Shown in pieces: positions 1-4,794 of a DNA stretch of 5,182 nucleotides. Origin of the DNA: an uncultured Collinsella sp. (GTDB lineage Bacteria; Actinomycetota; Coriobacteriia; Coriobacteriales; Coriobacteriaceae); NCBI GenBank assembly GCA_902470695.1, contig CABRHH010000055.1, positions 1 to 5,182 of the forward strand, read 5' to 3'. Position 1 is the first letter of the stretch; each line of letters opens with the position of its first letter. Under the pieces are notes generated by a model. It did no database searches. It saw only the letters and a list, made by a program, of their open reading frames with translations, and had not been told where the DNA came from. Made by a program: the position numbers and the translations under genes.

Positions 1-63
1 AGGTTCCTATCGAAAATCTCGGGCGCTACCCCTTGACTTCAAATAGCAGGTCTTTCTCCCGCC

Positions 64-97
64 GCCCGGCGCGGTGCGCGAGTCCGCCGCGCCGGGC
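64..97. repeat. 11-bp perfect inverted repeat upstream of the lysis cassette
   Basis: GCCCGGCGCGG at 64-74 pairs perfectly with CCGCGCCGGGC at 87-97 around a 12-nt loop. No clear T-tract follows on the + strand (ATCCCCTCTG), so it is not a textbook intrinsic terminator. It lies between whatever gene ends left of the window and the first lysis gene at 134, so it could be a weak terminator or a processing hairpin. Positions 1-63 contain only short open tails in two frames (stops at 34-36 and 44-46). Either could be the end of an upstream phage gene, but neither can be identified. Confidence 0.35.
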
Positions 98-133
98 ATC
101 CCCTCTGTTCCCCGCGCACCGGAAGGTCGTTCC

Positions 134-505
134 ATGCAGCTGCCCCAATGGCTTGTGGTCATCGGTTGGATCGTGTCCCCCGTGGCCACGGCCGTGGTCG
201 CCGCCGTCGCGGCGTCCGGTCGGCGCAGGGGCGACGAGGAGCTTGAGGCGGCGCGCCGCCGCGAGGAGCGCGACCGGCTCATAGCCGAGGGCGTCAAGGA
301 GCTGCTGTGGGCGCGCCTCGAGGACATGCACGAGAGCTACGTGGTCCTCGGCAGGCCGTGCGACACCGCCAAGAAGCAGATAGCCGACGGCGTGTACAGC
401 GCCTACCACGCGCTGGGCGGCAACGGCGTCGGCACCCACTACTACGAGGAGATCGTTGAGGCGCACCGAGCCTCGCGCTCCGATAGGCGTAGCAAAGGCG
501 ACTGA
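134..505 (+). CDS. Small membrane-anchored phage protein of the lysis cassette, function unknown
   Basis: A 123-residue protein. I chose the ATG at 134 because GGAAGG (121-126) lies 7 nt upstream. The longer in-frame GTG at 74 sits inside a hairpin arm and would add 20 low-complexity residues. Residues about 5-28 form one hydrophobic membrane segment. A strongly charged, probably coiled-coil stretch rich in Arg and Glu follows at about 29-65. The C-terminal part holds YHALGGNG at 91-98, ahead of a Glu-rich helix. From memory, a similar 'YHALGGNG' stretch occurs in a small conserved protein encoded beside holins in Firmicutes prophages, where the function is unknown. The gene ends 14 nt before the holin start, so the two are probably cotranscribed. 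A spanin-like or holin-modulating role is possible but unproven. Confidence 0.75.
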   Translation: MQLPQWLVVIGWIVSPVATAVVAAVAASGRRRGDEELEAARRREERDRLIAEGVKELLWARLEDMHESYVVLGRPCDTAKKQIADGVYSAYHALGGNGVGTHYYEEIVEAHRASRSDRRSKGD

Positions 506-519
506 GGGGAGGTGAGAGC

Positions 520-765
520 ATGGACGATTCTCGAACCGAGGTGGAGGACGGCACCCGCCCGCCGACCTGGCTCGTGCCCGACCGCGCCTACGAGGTGCTG
601 AAGTGGCTGGGCCTGATCGTGTGCCCGGCGGCGGCCTCCCTCGTGCTCGCGTTCGGCGACGCGTGGGGCCTGCCGGACGCCGGCGCGGTCGCGGCCACCG
701 TCACGGCGGTCGGGGCCTTCATCGGCGCGGTCCTCGGCGCGTCCGCGCTTCGCGGCCCGCGATAG
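520..765 (+). CDS. Phage holin, Dp-1-like two-helix type
   Basis: An 81-residue protein starting at ATG 520, with a strong GGGGAGGTGA Shine-Dalgarno at 506-515. A polar N-terminus (1-22) leads into a hydrophobic helix at about 26-45, a short turn with WGLPD (49-53), and a second hydrophobic Ala/Val/Gly-rich helix at about 55-75. The protein ends in a short basic tail (RGPR). The pattern 'Y(D/E)xLKW...P', 'WGLP', then 'T(I/V)TAV..(F/L)(I/L)GAxLG' is typical of the Dp-1 holin family (PF16938) in Gram-positive phages. Size and two-helix topology also fit. Holins oligomerise in the cytoplasmic membrane and time lysis. The position directly before an amidase endolysin (31-nt gap) supports the call. 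The family assignment is from memory and was not tested by a profile search. Confidence 0.85.
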   Translation: MDDSRTEVEDGTRPPTWLVPDRAYEVLKWLGLIVCPAAASLVLAFGDAWGLPDAGAVAATVTAVGAFIGAVLGASALRGPR

Positions 766-796
766 GAAGACACGAACACACCTGAGGAGGTGCCAC

Positions 797-1936
797 ATGG
801 CACAAACCAAGAAGCGGCGCGCGCCGCTCGCGGCGCTCGCGCTCGCGCTCGCCCTGTCGCTGGCGGCGGCTCCGCCGGCGCTCGCCTACGAGCAGCGCGA
901 GAGCATCGTGGCCCCCGGCCACGGGTCCCTCTCGCCGAGCTACCTGGTGGTCCACGAGACGGCCAACCCCGGCGCGTCGGCGGCAAACCACGTGAGCTAC
1001 TGGTCGCGCAGCCCCGCCTACGCCGTGCACTACGTCATGGAGCTGGACGGCTCGGTGGTCTACCACACCATGCGCGACGACCGGCTCGCGTGGCACGTTG
1101 GCGGCGGCAACCGCATGGGCTACGGCATCGAGCTGGCGCACGCCACCGACGCCGCCAGCTTCGCCAGCCAGTTCGACCAGGCGGCCAGGTGGTGCGCCGA
1201 CCAGCTGCGCTCGCGCGGCTGGGGCGTCGACCGCCTCATCAGCCACGACGAGGCGCGACGCATGTGGGGCGGCACCGACCACACCGACCCGAACGGCTAC
1301 TTCGCCGCCTACGGCCAGAGCTGGGCGTCGTTCGAGGCGCGCGTGGCGGGCTACCTGAACGGCGGCGCGGGCTCCGGCTCCGGGTCGACCGGCGGATCGA
1401 GCGCCCCCGGCTCCGGCCAGCAGGCCGGGCACGCGGGGACCGGCTTCGGCGGGACCTACCGCGTGGCCGCGTCGGCGCTGAACGTGCGCACCGGCCCCGG
1501 CACGGGCTACCGCGCCGTGGCGACCTACCGCGCCGGCCAGACCGTCGCGCTCGACGACTGGTACGCCGTCTCCGGCGGCTACGTGTGGGGCCGCTACACG
1601 GCCTACAGCGGCGCTGTCCGCTACGTGGCGGTGGGGCCGGCCACCGGCGCGCCCGACCCGGCCGACTACCTGGTCCGCGCGGGCTCCGGCCCCGGCCAGC
1701 AGGCGGGCGGCTCCGGCTACGGCCCGGGCCGCTACACGTTCAGGGCGGCGGTGCGCGTCCGCACCGGCCCGGGCACGGGCTACCGCCAGGTGGCGACCTA
1801 CAGCGCGGGCCAGTCGGTGGCCGTGGGCTCCACGGTCGTATCCGGCGGCTACGTGTGGGGCCGCTACACGGCCTACAGCGGCGCGGTCCGCTACGTGGCG
1901 CTCGGCGTCGCGGGCGGCCCGAGCTACGTCCGGTAG
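797..1936 (+). CDS. Phage endolysin: N-acetylmuramoyl-L-alanine amidase with signal peptide and two SH3b-like repeats
   Basis: A 379-residue enzyme predicted to cut the bond between N-acetylmuramic acid and L-alanine in peptidoglycan. The ATG at 797 follows TGAGGAGGTG (783-792). Residues 1-30 look like a Sec signal peptide: KKRR, a long Ala/Leu core, then ALA before Tyr31. Residues about 45-187 form an Amidase_2 domain most like the pneumococcal LytA type. Visible residues are His53 (VVHETAN), Glu112 (GIELAHA), His150 (ISHDEAR), and His162/Asp164 (GGTDHTDPNGYF), matching the family's zinc-binding and catalytic positions. A Gly/Ser linker (about 188-215) leads to two SH3b-like repeats, about 221-280 and 312-370. 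Each carries NVRTGPGTGYR or RVRTGPGTGYR plus GGYVWGRYTAYSGAVRYVA, and they probably bind the cell wall. A host autolysin is the alternative, but the holin directly upstream favours a phage lysin. A terminator follows 12 bp after the stop. Confidence 0.93.
   Translation: MAQTKKRRAPLAALALALALSLAAAPPALAYEQRESIVAPGHGSLSPSYLVVHETANPGASAANHVSYWSRSPAYAVHYVMELDGSVVYHTMRDDRLAWHVGGGNRMGYGIELAHATDAASFASQFDQAARWCADQLRSRGWGVDRLISHDEARRMWGGTDHTDPNGYFAAYGQSWASFEARVAGYLNGGAGSGSGSTGGSSAPGSGQQAGHAGTGFGGTYRVAASALNVRTGPGTGYRAVATYRAGQTVALDDWYAVSGGYVWGRYTAYSGAVRYVAVGPATGAPDPADYLVRAGSGPGQQAGGSGYGPGRYTFRAAVRVRTGPGTGYRQVATYSAGQSVAVGSTVVSGGYVWGRYTAYSGAVRYVALGVAGGPSYVR
1484..1900 (+). repeat. Internal duplication encoding the two SH3b-like repeats
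   Basis: Copy 1 (about 1484-1630) and copy 2 (about 1757-1900) are near-identical at the DNA level. The last 60 nt of each, 1571-1630 and 1841-1900, differ at a single base (T1615 versus G1885). The first 30 nt of each (from 1484 and 1757) differ at only two bases. Offset changes from 273 to 270 bp because of a one-codon length difference (DDWYAVSGG versus STVVSGG region). The flanking linkers also share a GSG..GQQAG motif. The pattern fits a recent in-frame tandem duplication or gene conversion of the wall-binding module. Confidence 0.85.
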
Positions 1937-1948
1937 GCATAATTATCA

Positions 1949-1985
1949 GGCACCCCGCCGGGAACCGACCCGGCGGGGTGCCTTT
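1949..1985 (+). terminator. Intrinsic terminator after the endolysin gene
   Basis: A perfect 14-bp stem, GGCACCCCGCCGGG (1949-1962) with CCCGGCGGGGTGCC (1969-1982), closes a 6-nt loop (AACCGA). A short T-tract (TTT, then C) starts at 1983. It begins 12 bp after the amidase stop codon and would end the lysis transcript. The T-tract is short, but the stem is unusually stable. Confidence 0.85.
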
Positions 1986-2191
1986 CTGCGTCTGTAGGGG
2001 GTCGGTGCGTATCCCCCGCGTTTCCCAAGTGCGCGCGCTTCACGTCCCCTGCGGCGCACGTGGCGCTGTTCGTGCAGGCAGCGGCGCTGCGGGTGGCCCG
2101 ATACGCTGATTTCGATAACGTATGCTTTCGGCGCATCTCCTTCGATTGCAAGACCTATAGCCCGGACAAGGAGGTGGATCGGTCTGTCTCC
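1986..2191. other. Gene-free spacer, probable prophage/host-accessory boundary
   Basis: No convincing gene is visible on either strand. The first 110 bases remain very GC-rich, like the phage genes. From about 2100 the composition falls toward that of the genes downstream. A small GCAGC-GGC-GCTGC hairpin lies near 2078-2090. A strong SD-like AAGGAGGTGGATC occurs near 2168-2180, with no suitable start codon 5-12 nt after it. This could be the remnant of a lost gene. No attachment-site repeat can be shown because the other prophage end is outside the window. Confidence 0.4.
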
Positions 2192-2207
2192 ACGAACATT
2201 AGTTCGT
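2192..2207. promoter_or_regulatory. SOS-box-like operator (LexA type), CGAAC-N4-GTTCG
   Basis: The sequence ACGAACATTAGTTCGT is an inverted repeat with 6-bp arms (2192-2197 and 2202-2207) and a 4-nt ATTA centre. The core at 2193-2206 matches CGAAC-N4-GTTCG, the LexA/DinR box of Gram-positive bacteria. It lies 112 bp before the start of the Panacea-domain gene and just upstream of TATGCT -10-like hexamers, a typical position for a repressor site. A site for the antitoxin's own repressor complex is the alternative. Confidence 0.6.
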
Positions 2208-2209
2208 TT

Positions 2210-2220
2210 TATGCTATGCT
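2210..2220 (+). promoter_or_regulatory. Candidate -10 elements for the Panacea/GNAT operon
   Basis: Two overlapping TATGCT hexamers (2210-2215 and 2215-2220) resemble a sigma-70-type -10 box. No good -35 lies at 16-18 nt: for the right-hand copy that position falls on the left arm of the SOS-like palindrome. A bound repressor would therefore cover the promoter. The resulting leader would be roughly 90-100 nt. A second weak possibility is TTGACC at 2236-2241, for which I found no matching -10. Confidence 0.35.
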
Positions 2221-2318
2221 ATTGCCAAGAGGCGATTGACCCTTGGATTTCACGTTCCTTGAGGCCCTTTCGCTTCTGTGCGGGGTAAGATGGTGCGTAG
2301 AGTCGAGAGGAGGTCGTT

Positions 2319-2852
2319 ATGTGCAAAGCCATTGATGTCGCGGCGTATATTTTGAACGAGCGTGGTCGGTTGAGTGGATATCAGCTGCAGAAGCTTCTGT
2401 ATTACAGCCAAGCTTGGTGCTTGGTTACCCAGGGTCGGCGACTTTTTGCCGAGGAGATTCGCGCATGGGAGCACGGTCCCGTCGTGTACGAGGTGGCGCG
2501 CGCGCATCGCGGCCGGCGCTCCGTTGTGATTACCGATTTGGATGGCGACCCATTCGCGATCTCTGCTGAGGACCAGGTTGTCATCGATGCCGTGCTTGAG
2601 TCCTACGGCTCCATGAGCGGCGACGAGCTCGCTGAGCTTACCCATGCCGAGGATCCTTGGAGGAGGGCATACAACGGCGAGACCGGCTTTGCTTCCAGCG
2701 TCATCTCACCTGATAGCATGTGCGAGTATTACTCCACTTTGATTTCTGGTGACAGCCAGACCGCTCGTCAGCACCATGTTCCGAGTTTCCCCGTTGCTCC
2801 TTACGTGGTCGTAAGCGATGACGATTTCGACTGGATTTCGTCGATCTTGTAG
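2319..2852 (+). CDS. Panacea-domain (DUF4065, SocA-like) putative antitoxin
   Basis: A 177-residue protein starting at ATG 2319, with AGGAGGT at 2308-2314. It shows the hallmarks of the Panacea/DUF4065 family (PF13274): LQKLLYYSQAWCL at about 23-35, AEEIRAWEHGPVVYEV at about 44-59, and GDELAELTHAEDPWRRAY at about 101-118. The family includes Caulobacter SocA, a proteolytic adaptor antitoxin, and the PanA antitoxins found with many unrelated toxins. The partner here is the GNAT gene beginning 6 bp after this stop codon, so the likely role is neutralising that acetyltransferase. Panacea proteins often lack a DNA-binding domain, and none is obvious here, so regulation may come from elsewhere, for instance the SOS-like box upstream. 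T-ending codons are much commoner than in the phage genes or rmlB, suggesting separate acquisition. The C-terminal 40 residues are not part of the motif core I recognise. Confidence 0.88.
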   Translation: MCKAIDVAAYILNERGRLSGYQLQKLLYYSQAWCLVTQGRRLFAEEIRAWEHGPVVYEVARAHRGRRSVVITDLDGDPFAISAEDQVVIDAVLESYGSMSGDELAELTHAEDPWRRAYNGETGFASSVISPDSMCEYYSTLISGDSQTARQHHVPSFPVAPYVVVSDDDFDWISSIL

Positions 2853-2858
2853 GCCGCC

Positions 2859-3401
2859 ATGGATGACTCGCGGGTGCCTTGGAATAAGATCGTGACGGTC
2901 GAAGACGTCGATCCGTCTCTGCTCAGCTCATTCTCATGCGGTGACGAGCAGATGGACAGTTGGTTTTTGACCAAAGCGCTCAGCTGGTGCTATCTCGGTC
3001 TCTGCCAGGTGTACATCGCCGTAGGGGATGACGGCATTCTTGGATTTTTCTCCTTGTCGCCCACGTCCATTCAGCCCGCAGAGCTGTCCAGAAGCCAGCG
3101 TCACGGGAAGAACTCCATGGAGCACCCGGGGATTTTGCTCGGCAGAATCGCGGTTCGAGCGGATGTGCAAAGAACGGGTCTTCGGGTGGGTTCCCTTCTT
3201 CTCGAAGAGGCGGTTCGCAGGTCGCATGCGATCAGCGATCTCGTTGGCGGTAGGTTCATTATCCTCGACGCGAAGACGTCTGAGCTGGCCGACTGGTACT
3301 CTCGCCATGGTTTCCAGGCGCTGAACGACAGTCGGCTGCGTATGATTCTTCCCATGAAGAACGTACCCTCTTTGCTGGCGGAGTGGGCCAAGTTGCGGTA
3401 A
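2859..3401 (+). CDS. GNAT-family N-acetyltransferase, putative TacT/AtaT-like toxin
   Basis: A 180-residue protein starting at ATG 2859, 6 bp after the Panacea gene and without a clear Shine-Dalgarno, so translation is probably coupled. It has the layout of GNAT toxins that acetylate aminoacyl-tRNA: FSCGDEQMDSWFLTKAL at about 25-41, a strand with GILGFFSLSP (59-68), LLGRIAVRADVQ at 93-104, an acetyl-CoA loop at about 104-114, and WYSRHGF at 146-152. Tyr147 aligns with the catalytic Tyr of TacT. Length fits the family (about 160-180 residues). The CoA loop reads QRTGLRVGSLL, whereas the usual form is QGxGLGxxLL, so there are apparently two extra residues (Arg-Val). Codon use matches the upstream gene. 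An ordinary metabolic GNAT is possible, but the partner gene and the N-terminal pattern favour a toxin. The tRNA target cannot be inferred. Confidence 0.85.
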   Translation: MDDSRVPWNKIVTVEDVDPSLLSSFSCGDEQMDSWFLTKALSWCYLGLCQVYIAVGDDGILGFFSLSPTSIQPAELSRSQRHGKNSMEHPGILLGRIAVRADVQRTGLRVGSLLLEEAVRRSHAISDLVGGRFIILDAKTSELADWYSRHGFQALNDSRLRMILPMKNVPSLLAEWAKLR

Positions 3402-3438
3402 GTGCGGCGTGCTGCTGGTGTCGCGCGATGGGTTCTTG

Positions 3439-3450
3439 GCAGGTACCTGC
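3439..3450. repeat. 12-nt perfect palindrome downstream of the GNAT gene
   Basis: GCAGGTACCTGC is a perfect 6+6 palindrome without a spacer, 37 bp after the GNAT stop. As RNA it would need to open a loop, leaving a weak hairpin. As DNA it could bind a dimeric protein. Chance occurrence is plausible in a GC-rich genome. Confidence 0.3.
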
Positions 3451-3461
3451 TTGCTGGCTCT

Positions 3462-3499
3462 GCGGCCATTTCGTGCCGCCGTTTTCGGGTTGGTTTTTT
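3462..3499 (+). terminator. Weak candidate terminator of the toxin-antitoxin operon
   Basis: GCGGC (3462-3466) pairs with GCCGC (3475-3479) across an 8-nt loop. GTTTTC follows almost at once, and a run of six T lies at 3494-3499. The stem is only 5 bp and the longer T-run is offset, so termination here is uncertain. No better terminator is visible between the GNAT and HD genes. Confidence 0.35.
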
Positions 3500-3512
3500 C
3501 GGGTTAGCACAA

Positions 3513-3590
3513 TGGTTCCACACGGGACCACCCAATACGCTTGGGGTAGGAGGTCTCGTCCATCGAGGGGTCTTGAACCAGCTTCGATGG
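3513..3590. repeat. Cluster of three consecutive hairpins, possible structured RNA or dispersed repeat
   Basis: Three inverted repeats follow each other in a gene-free stretch. (A) TGGTTCC (3513-3519) pairs with GGGACCA (3524-3530) around ACAC, with one G-T pair. (B) CCCAA (3531-3535) pairs with TTGGG (3541-3545) around TACGC. (C) CCATCGA (3560-3566) pairs perfectly with TCGATGG (3584-3590), and the stem continues inward as a G-T and a G-C pair, a 2-nt bulge, and GGT/ACC around CTTGA. Hairpins A and B abut exactly. I could not fold the region into a tRNA on either strand. It could be a non-coding RNA, a leader for the HD gene, or a repeat element. Confidence 0.45.
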
Positions 3591-3679
3591 CGCAGATGCG
3601 AACTCGAAAAGCCAGCTCGCAGCCGTTTTGATAGCATGTACCGTGCACTGTCAAATGATTGGATAGGGGGTTGCGCGGC

Positions 3680-4477
3680 ATGACGAGTGATGGCCGGGAA
3701 AGCACGGCGTTGCGCCGGTCGTGCATGGAGGCGTTTCGCGCCTACGTGTCCCGTTACGACGAGTCCGACGAGCGGATCGCGCTCAAGGTGAAGCACACGT
3801 TCGAGGTGGCTGCGCTTGCCGACGAGATCGCGCGCGGCGAGGGCTTGCCTGCCCAGGACGTCGATTTGGCGTGGCTGTGCGGCCTGTTGCACGACATCGG
3901 CCGGTTCGAGCAGCTGCGCCGCTGGAGCACGTTCGACGACCGCGCATCCTGCAGCCACGCCATGCTCGGCCTGCGCATCCTCGACAAGGAGCTGCCCTCC
4001 TTCACCGAGGACGGCGTATGGGCGCACATCGTGCGCCGGGCGGTTGCCTATCATAGCGACCTTCGCCTTCCCGCGGACCTGACTGAGCGCGAGCGGCGCT
4101 TCTGCGTCATCACGCGCGATGCCGACAAGGTCGACATTCTGCGCGTCTACAGCGAGTCGAGCTGTCATGCGGTGCTGGACATCGACCCGTCGGCGTTTGC
4201 CTGCGGGGAGATCTCCGATGCGGCTTTTGCGGGGTTTTCGGAGCATCGCTGCCTGGCTAGGGACGAGCGGCCCGCCTCGCTTGACGGCCTGGTGGGCGGC
4301 GTCTGCCTTGCCTTCGAGATTGAAAGCCCCTCGGCCCTGCGAGCCCTGGCACGGTGCGGCTACCTGCAGCGCCTGCTCGATAGGCCCTTCGGCCTCGCGC
4401 CCGCCTTCGACAATCCGGAAACGCAGCGCCGCTGGGACGCGATTCGCACCGCGATGGCCGCGTGGCTGCTCGGATAG
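3680..4477 (+). CDS. HD-domain metal-dependent phosphohydrolase of unknown substrate
   Basis: A 265-residue protein. I chose the ATG at 3680 because AGGGGG (3665-3670) lies 9 nt upstream. An in-frame TTG at 3659 is possible but would put that purine run inside the gene. HD-superfamily metal-binding residues are visible in order: His39 (VKHTFEV), His71-Asp72 (GLLHDIGRFEQ), His93 (CSHAMLG), His125 (AVAYHSD), and Asp147/Asp149 (TRDADKVDILR). An intact HD signature with extra conserved histidines suggests a one- or two-metal phosphohydrolase acting on a nucleotide or another phosphoester in the cytoplasm. There are no membrane segments and no partner domain such as RelA/SpoT, GGDEF or a tRNA nucleotidyltransferase. 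It appears to be a single-gene unit, separated by 278 bp from the GNAT gene and 317 bp from rmlB. Composition is GC-rich and host-like. The substrate cannot be assigned. Confidence 0.85.
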   Translation: MTSDGRESTALRRSCMEAFRAYVSRYDESDERIALKVKHTFEVAALADEIARGEGLPAQDVDLAWLCGLLHDIGRFEQLRRWSTFDDRASCSHAMLGLRILDKELPSFTEDGVWAHIVRRAVAYHSDLRLPADLTERERRFCVITRDADKVDILRVYSESSCHAVLDIDPSAFACGEISDAAFAGFSEHRCLARDERPASLDGLVGGVCLAFEIESPSALRALARCGYLQRLLDRPFGLAPAFDNPETQRRWDAIRTAMAAWLLG

Positions 4478-4763
4478 ATAGCCTTCGGGCTGCGGGCGTT
4501 GGCTGTAAGACGCGAGCTGGACCGCTTCGCATGGGGTGATTCCAGGCCATTCGGATGTCATTCGGTATTTGGGGCGTTTTGTAGTCGAATAGGTCAGCTT
4601 GCTGAGAGCATCGCTGCTTTTGTTGATTGACGATGGCTTTCGGCGAGAAAAAACGAGCATGGCTCACCTCTGCCTCGTGGGCGTCAAACATTGAGCGACC
4701 GCTTTCCGATTGCGCTCGAGCTGCGGCGGCGCAACGCCGGCGCTTCTTCTTGCATGCACAAGG
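4478..4763. other. Intergenic region between the HD gene and rmlB
   Basis: No credible gene on either strand. Just after the HD stop, AGCC-TTCG-GGCT (4480-4491) forms a small, stable UUCG-tetraloop hairpin with no T-tract, perhaps an mRNA 3' end or processing site. A TTGACG at 4627-4632 resembles a -35 box but has no -10 at the right distance. The stretch at about 4490-4690 is less GC-rich than the flanking genes and includes an A-run at 4648-4653. The final part is GC-rich again, up to the rmlB promoter. Confidence 0.45.
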
Positions 4764-4790
4764 TATACTCGGTTCCGCAATTGGAAGGAG
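4764..4790 (+). promoter_or_regulatory. -10 box and ribosome binding site of rmlB
   Basis: TATACT (4764-4769) is one base from the TATAAT consensus. It would start transcription near 4776, giving a leader of about 20 nt. GGAAGGAG (4783-4790) is a strong Shine-Dalgarno 4 nt before the ATG at 4795. No clear -35 hexamer lies 16-18 nt upstream, so the promoter may need an activator or may be weak. Confidence 0.6.
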
Positions 4791-4794
4791 TCCT

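Noticed and set aside
74..133. Upstream GTG start extending the first lysis gene by 20 residues
   Set aside because: The extension is low-complexity and begins inside a hairpin arm, while ATG 134 has GGAAGG at good spacing.
790..2109. Long open frame overlapping the amidase in another + frame
   Set aside because: Its translation is Arg/Gly/Pro-rich with no recognisable domain. It results from high third-position GC in the amidase gene.
2122..2160. Possible T-arm-like TTCGATT as a tRNA remnant or attachment core
   Set aside because: The flanking bases are not complementary and no other tRNA part is present.
2211..2288. 25-codon peptide starting at ATG 2211 and ending at TAA 2286-2288
   Set aside because: Its start overlaps the likely -10 element, and the nearest SD-like sequence is about 35 nt away, so translation is unlikely.
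520..2873. Shared N-terminus MDDSR in the holin (520) and the GNAT protein (2859)
   Set aside because: Only five residues match and the proteins are otherwise unrelated, so it is most likely chance.
3501..3610. Possible tRNA (TAGCACAATGGT looks D-arm-like; GGTTCAAGACC on the - strand looks T-arm-like)
   Set aside because: No 7-bp acceptor stem, correctly placed anticodon arm or 5-bp T stem can be formed on either strand.
3659..3679. TTG start at 3659 for the HD gene
   Set aside because: It would place the purine-rich SD inside the coding region. ATG 3680 is better supported.
3101..4660. 519-codon open frame on the - strand
   Set aside because: It overlaps the GNAT and HD genes, which have clear domain motifs on the + strand, and its own product shows no recognisable motif.
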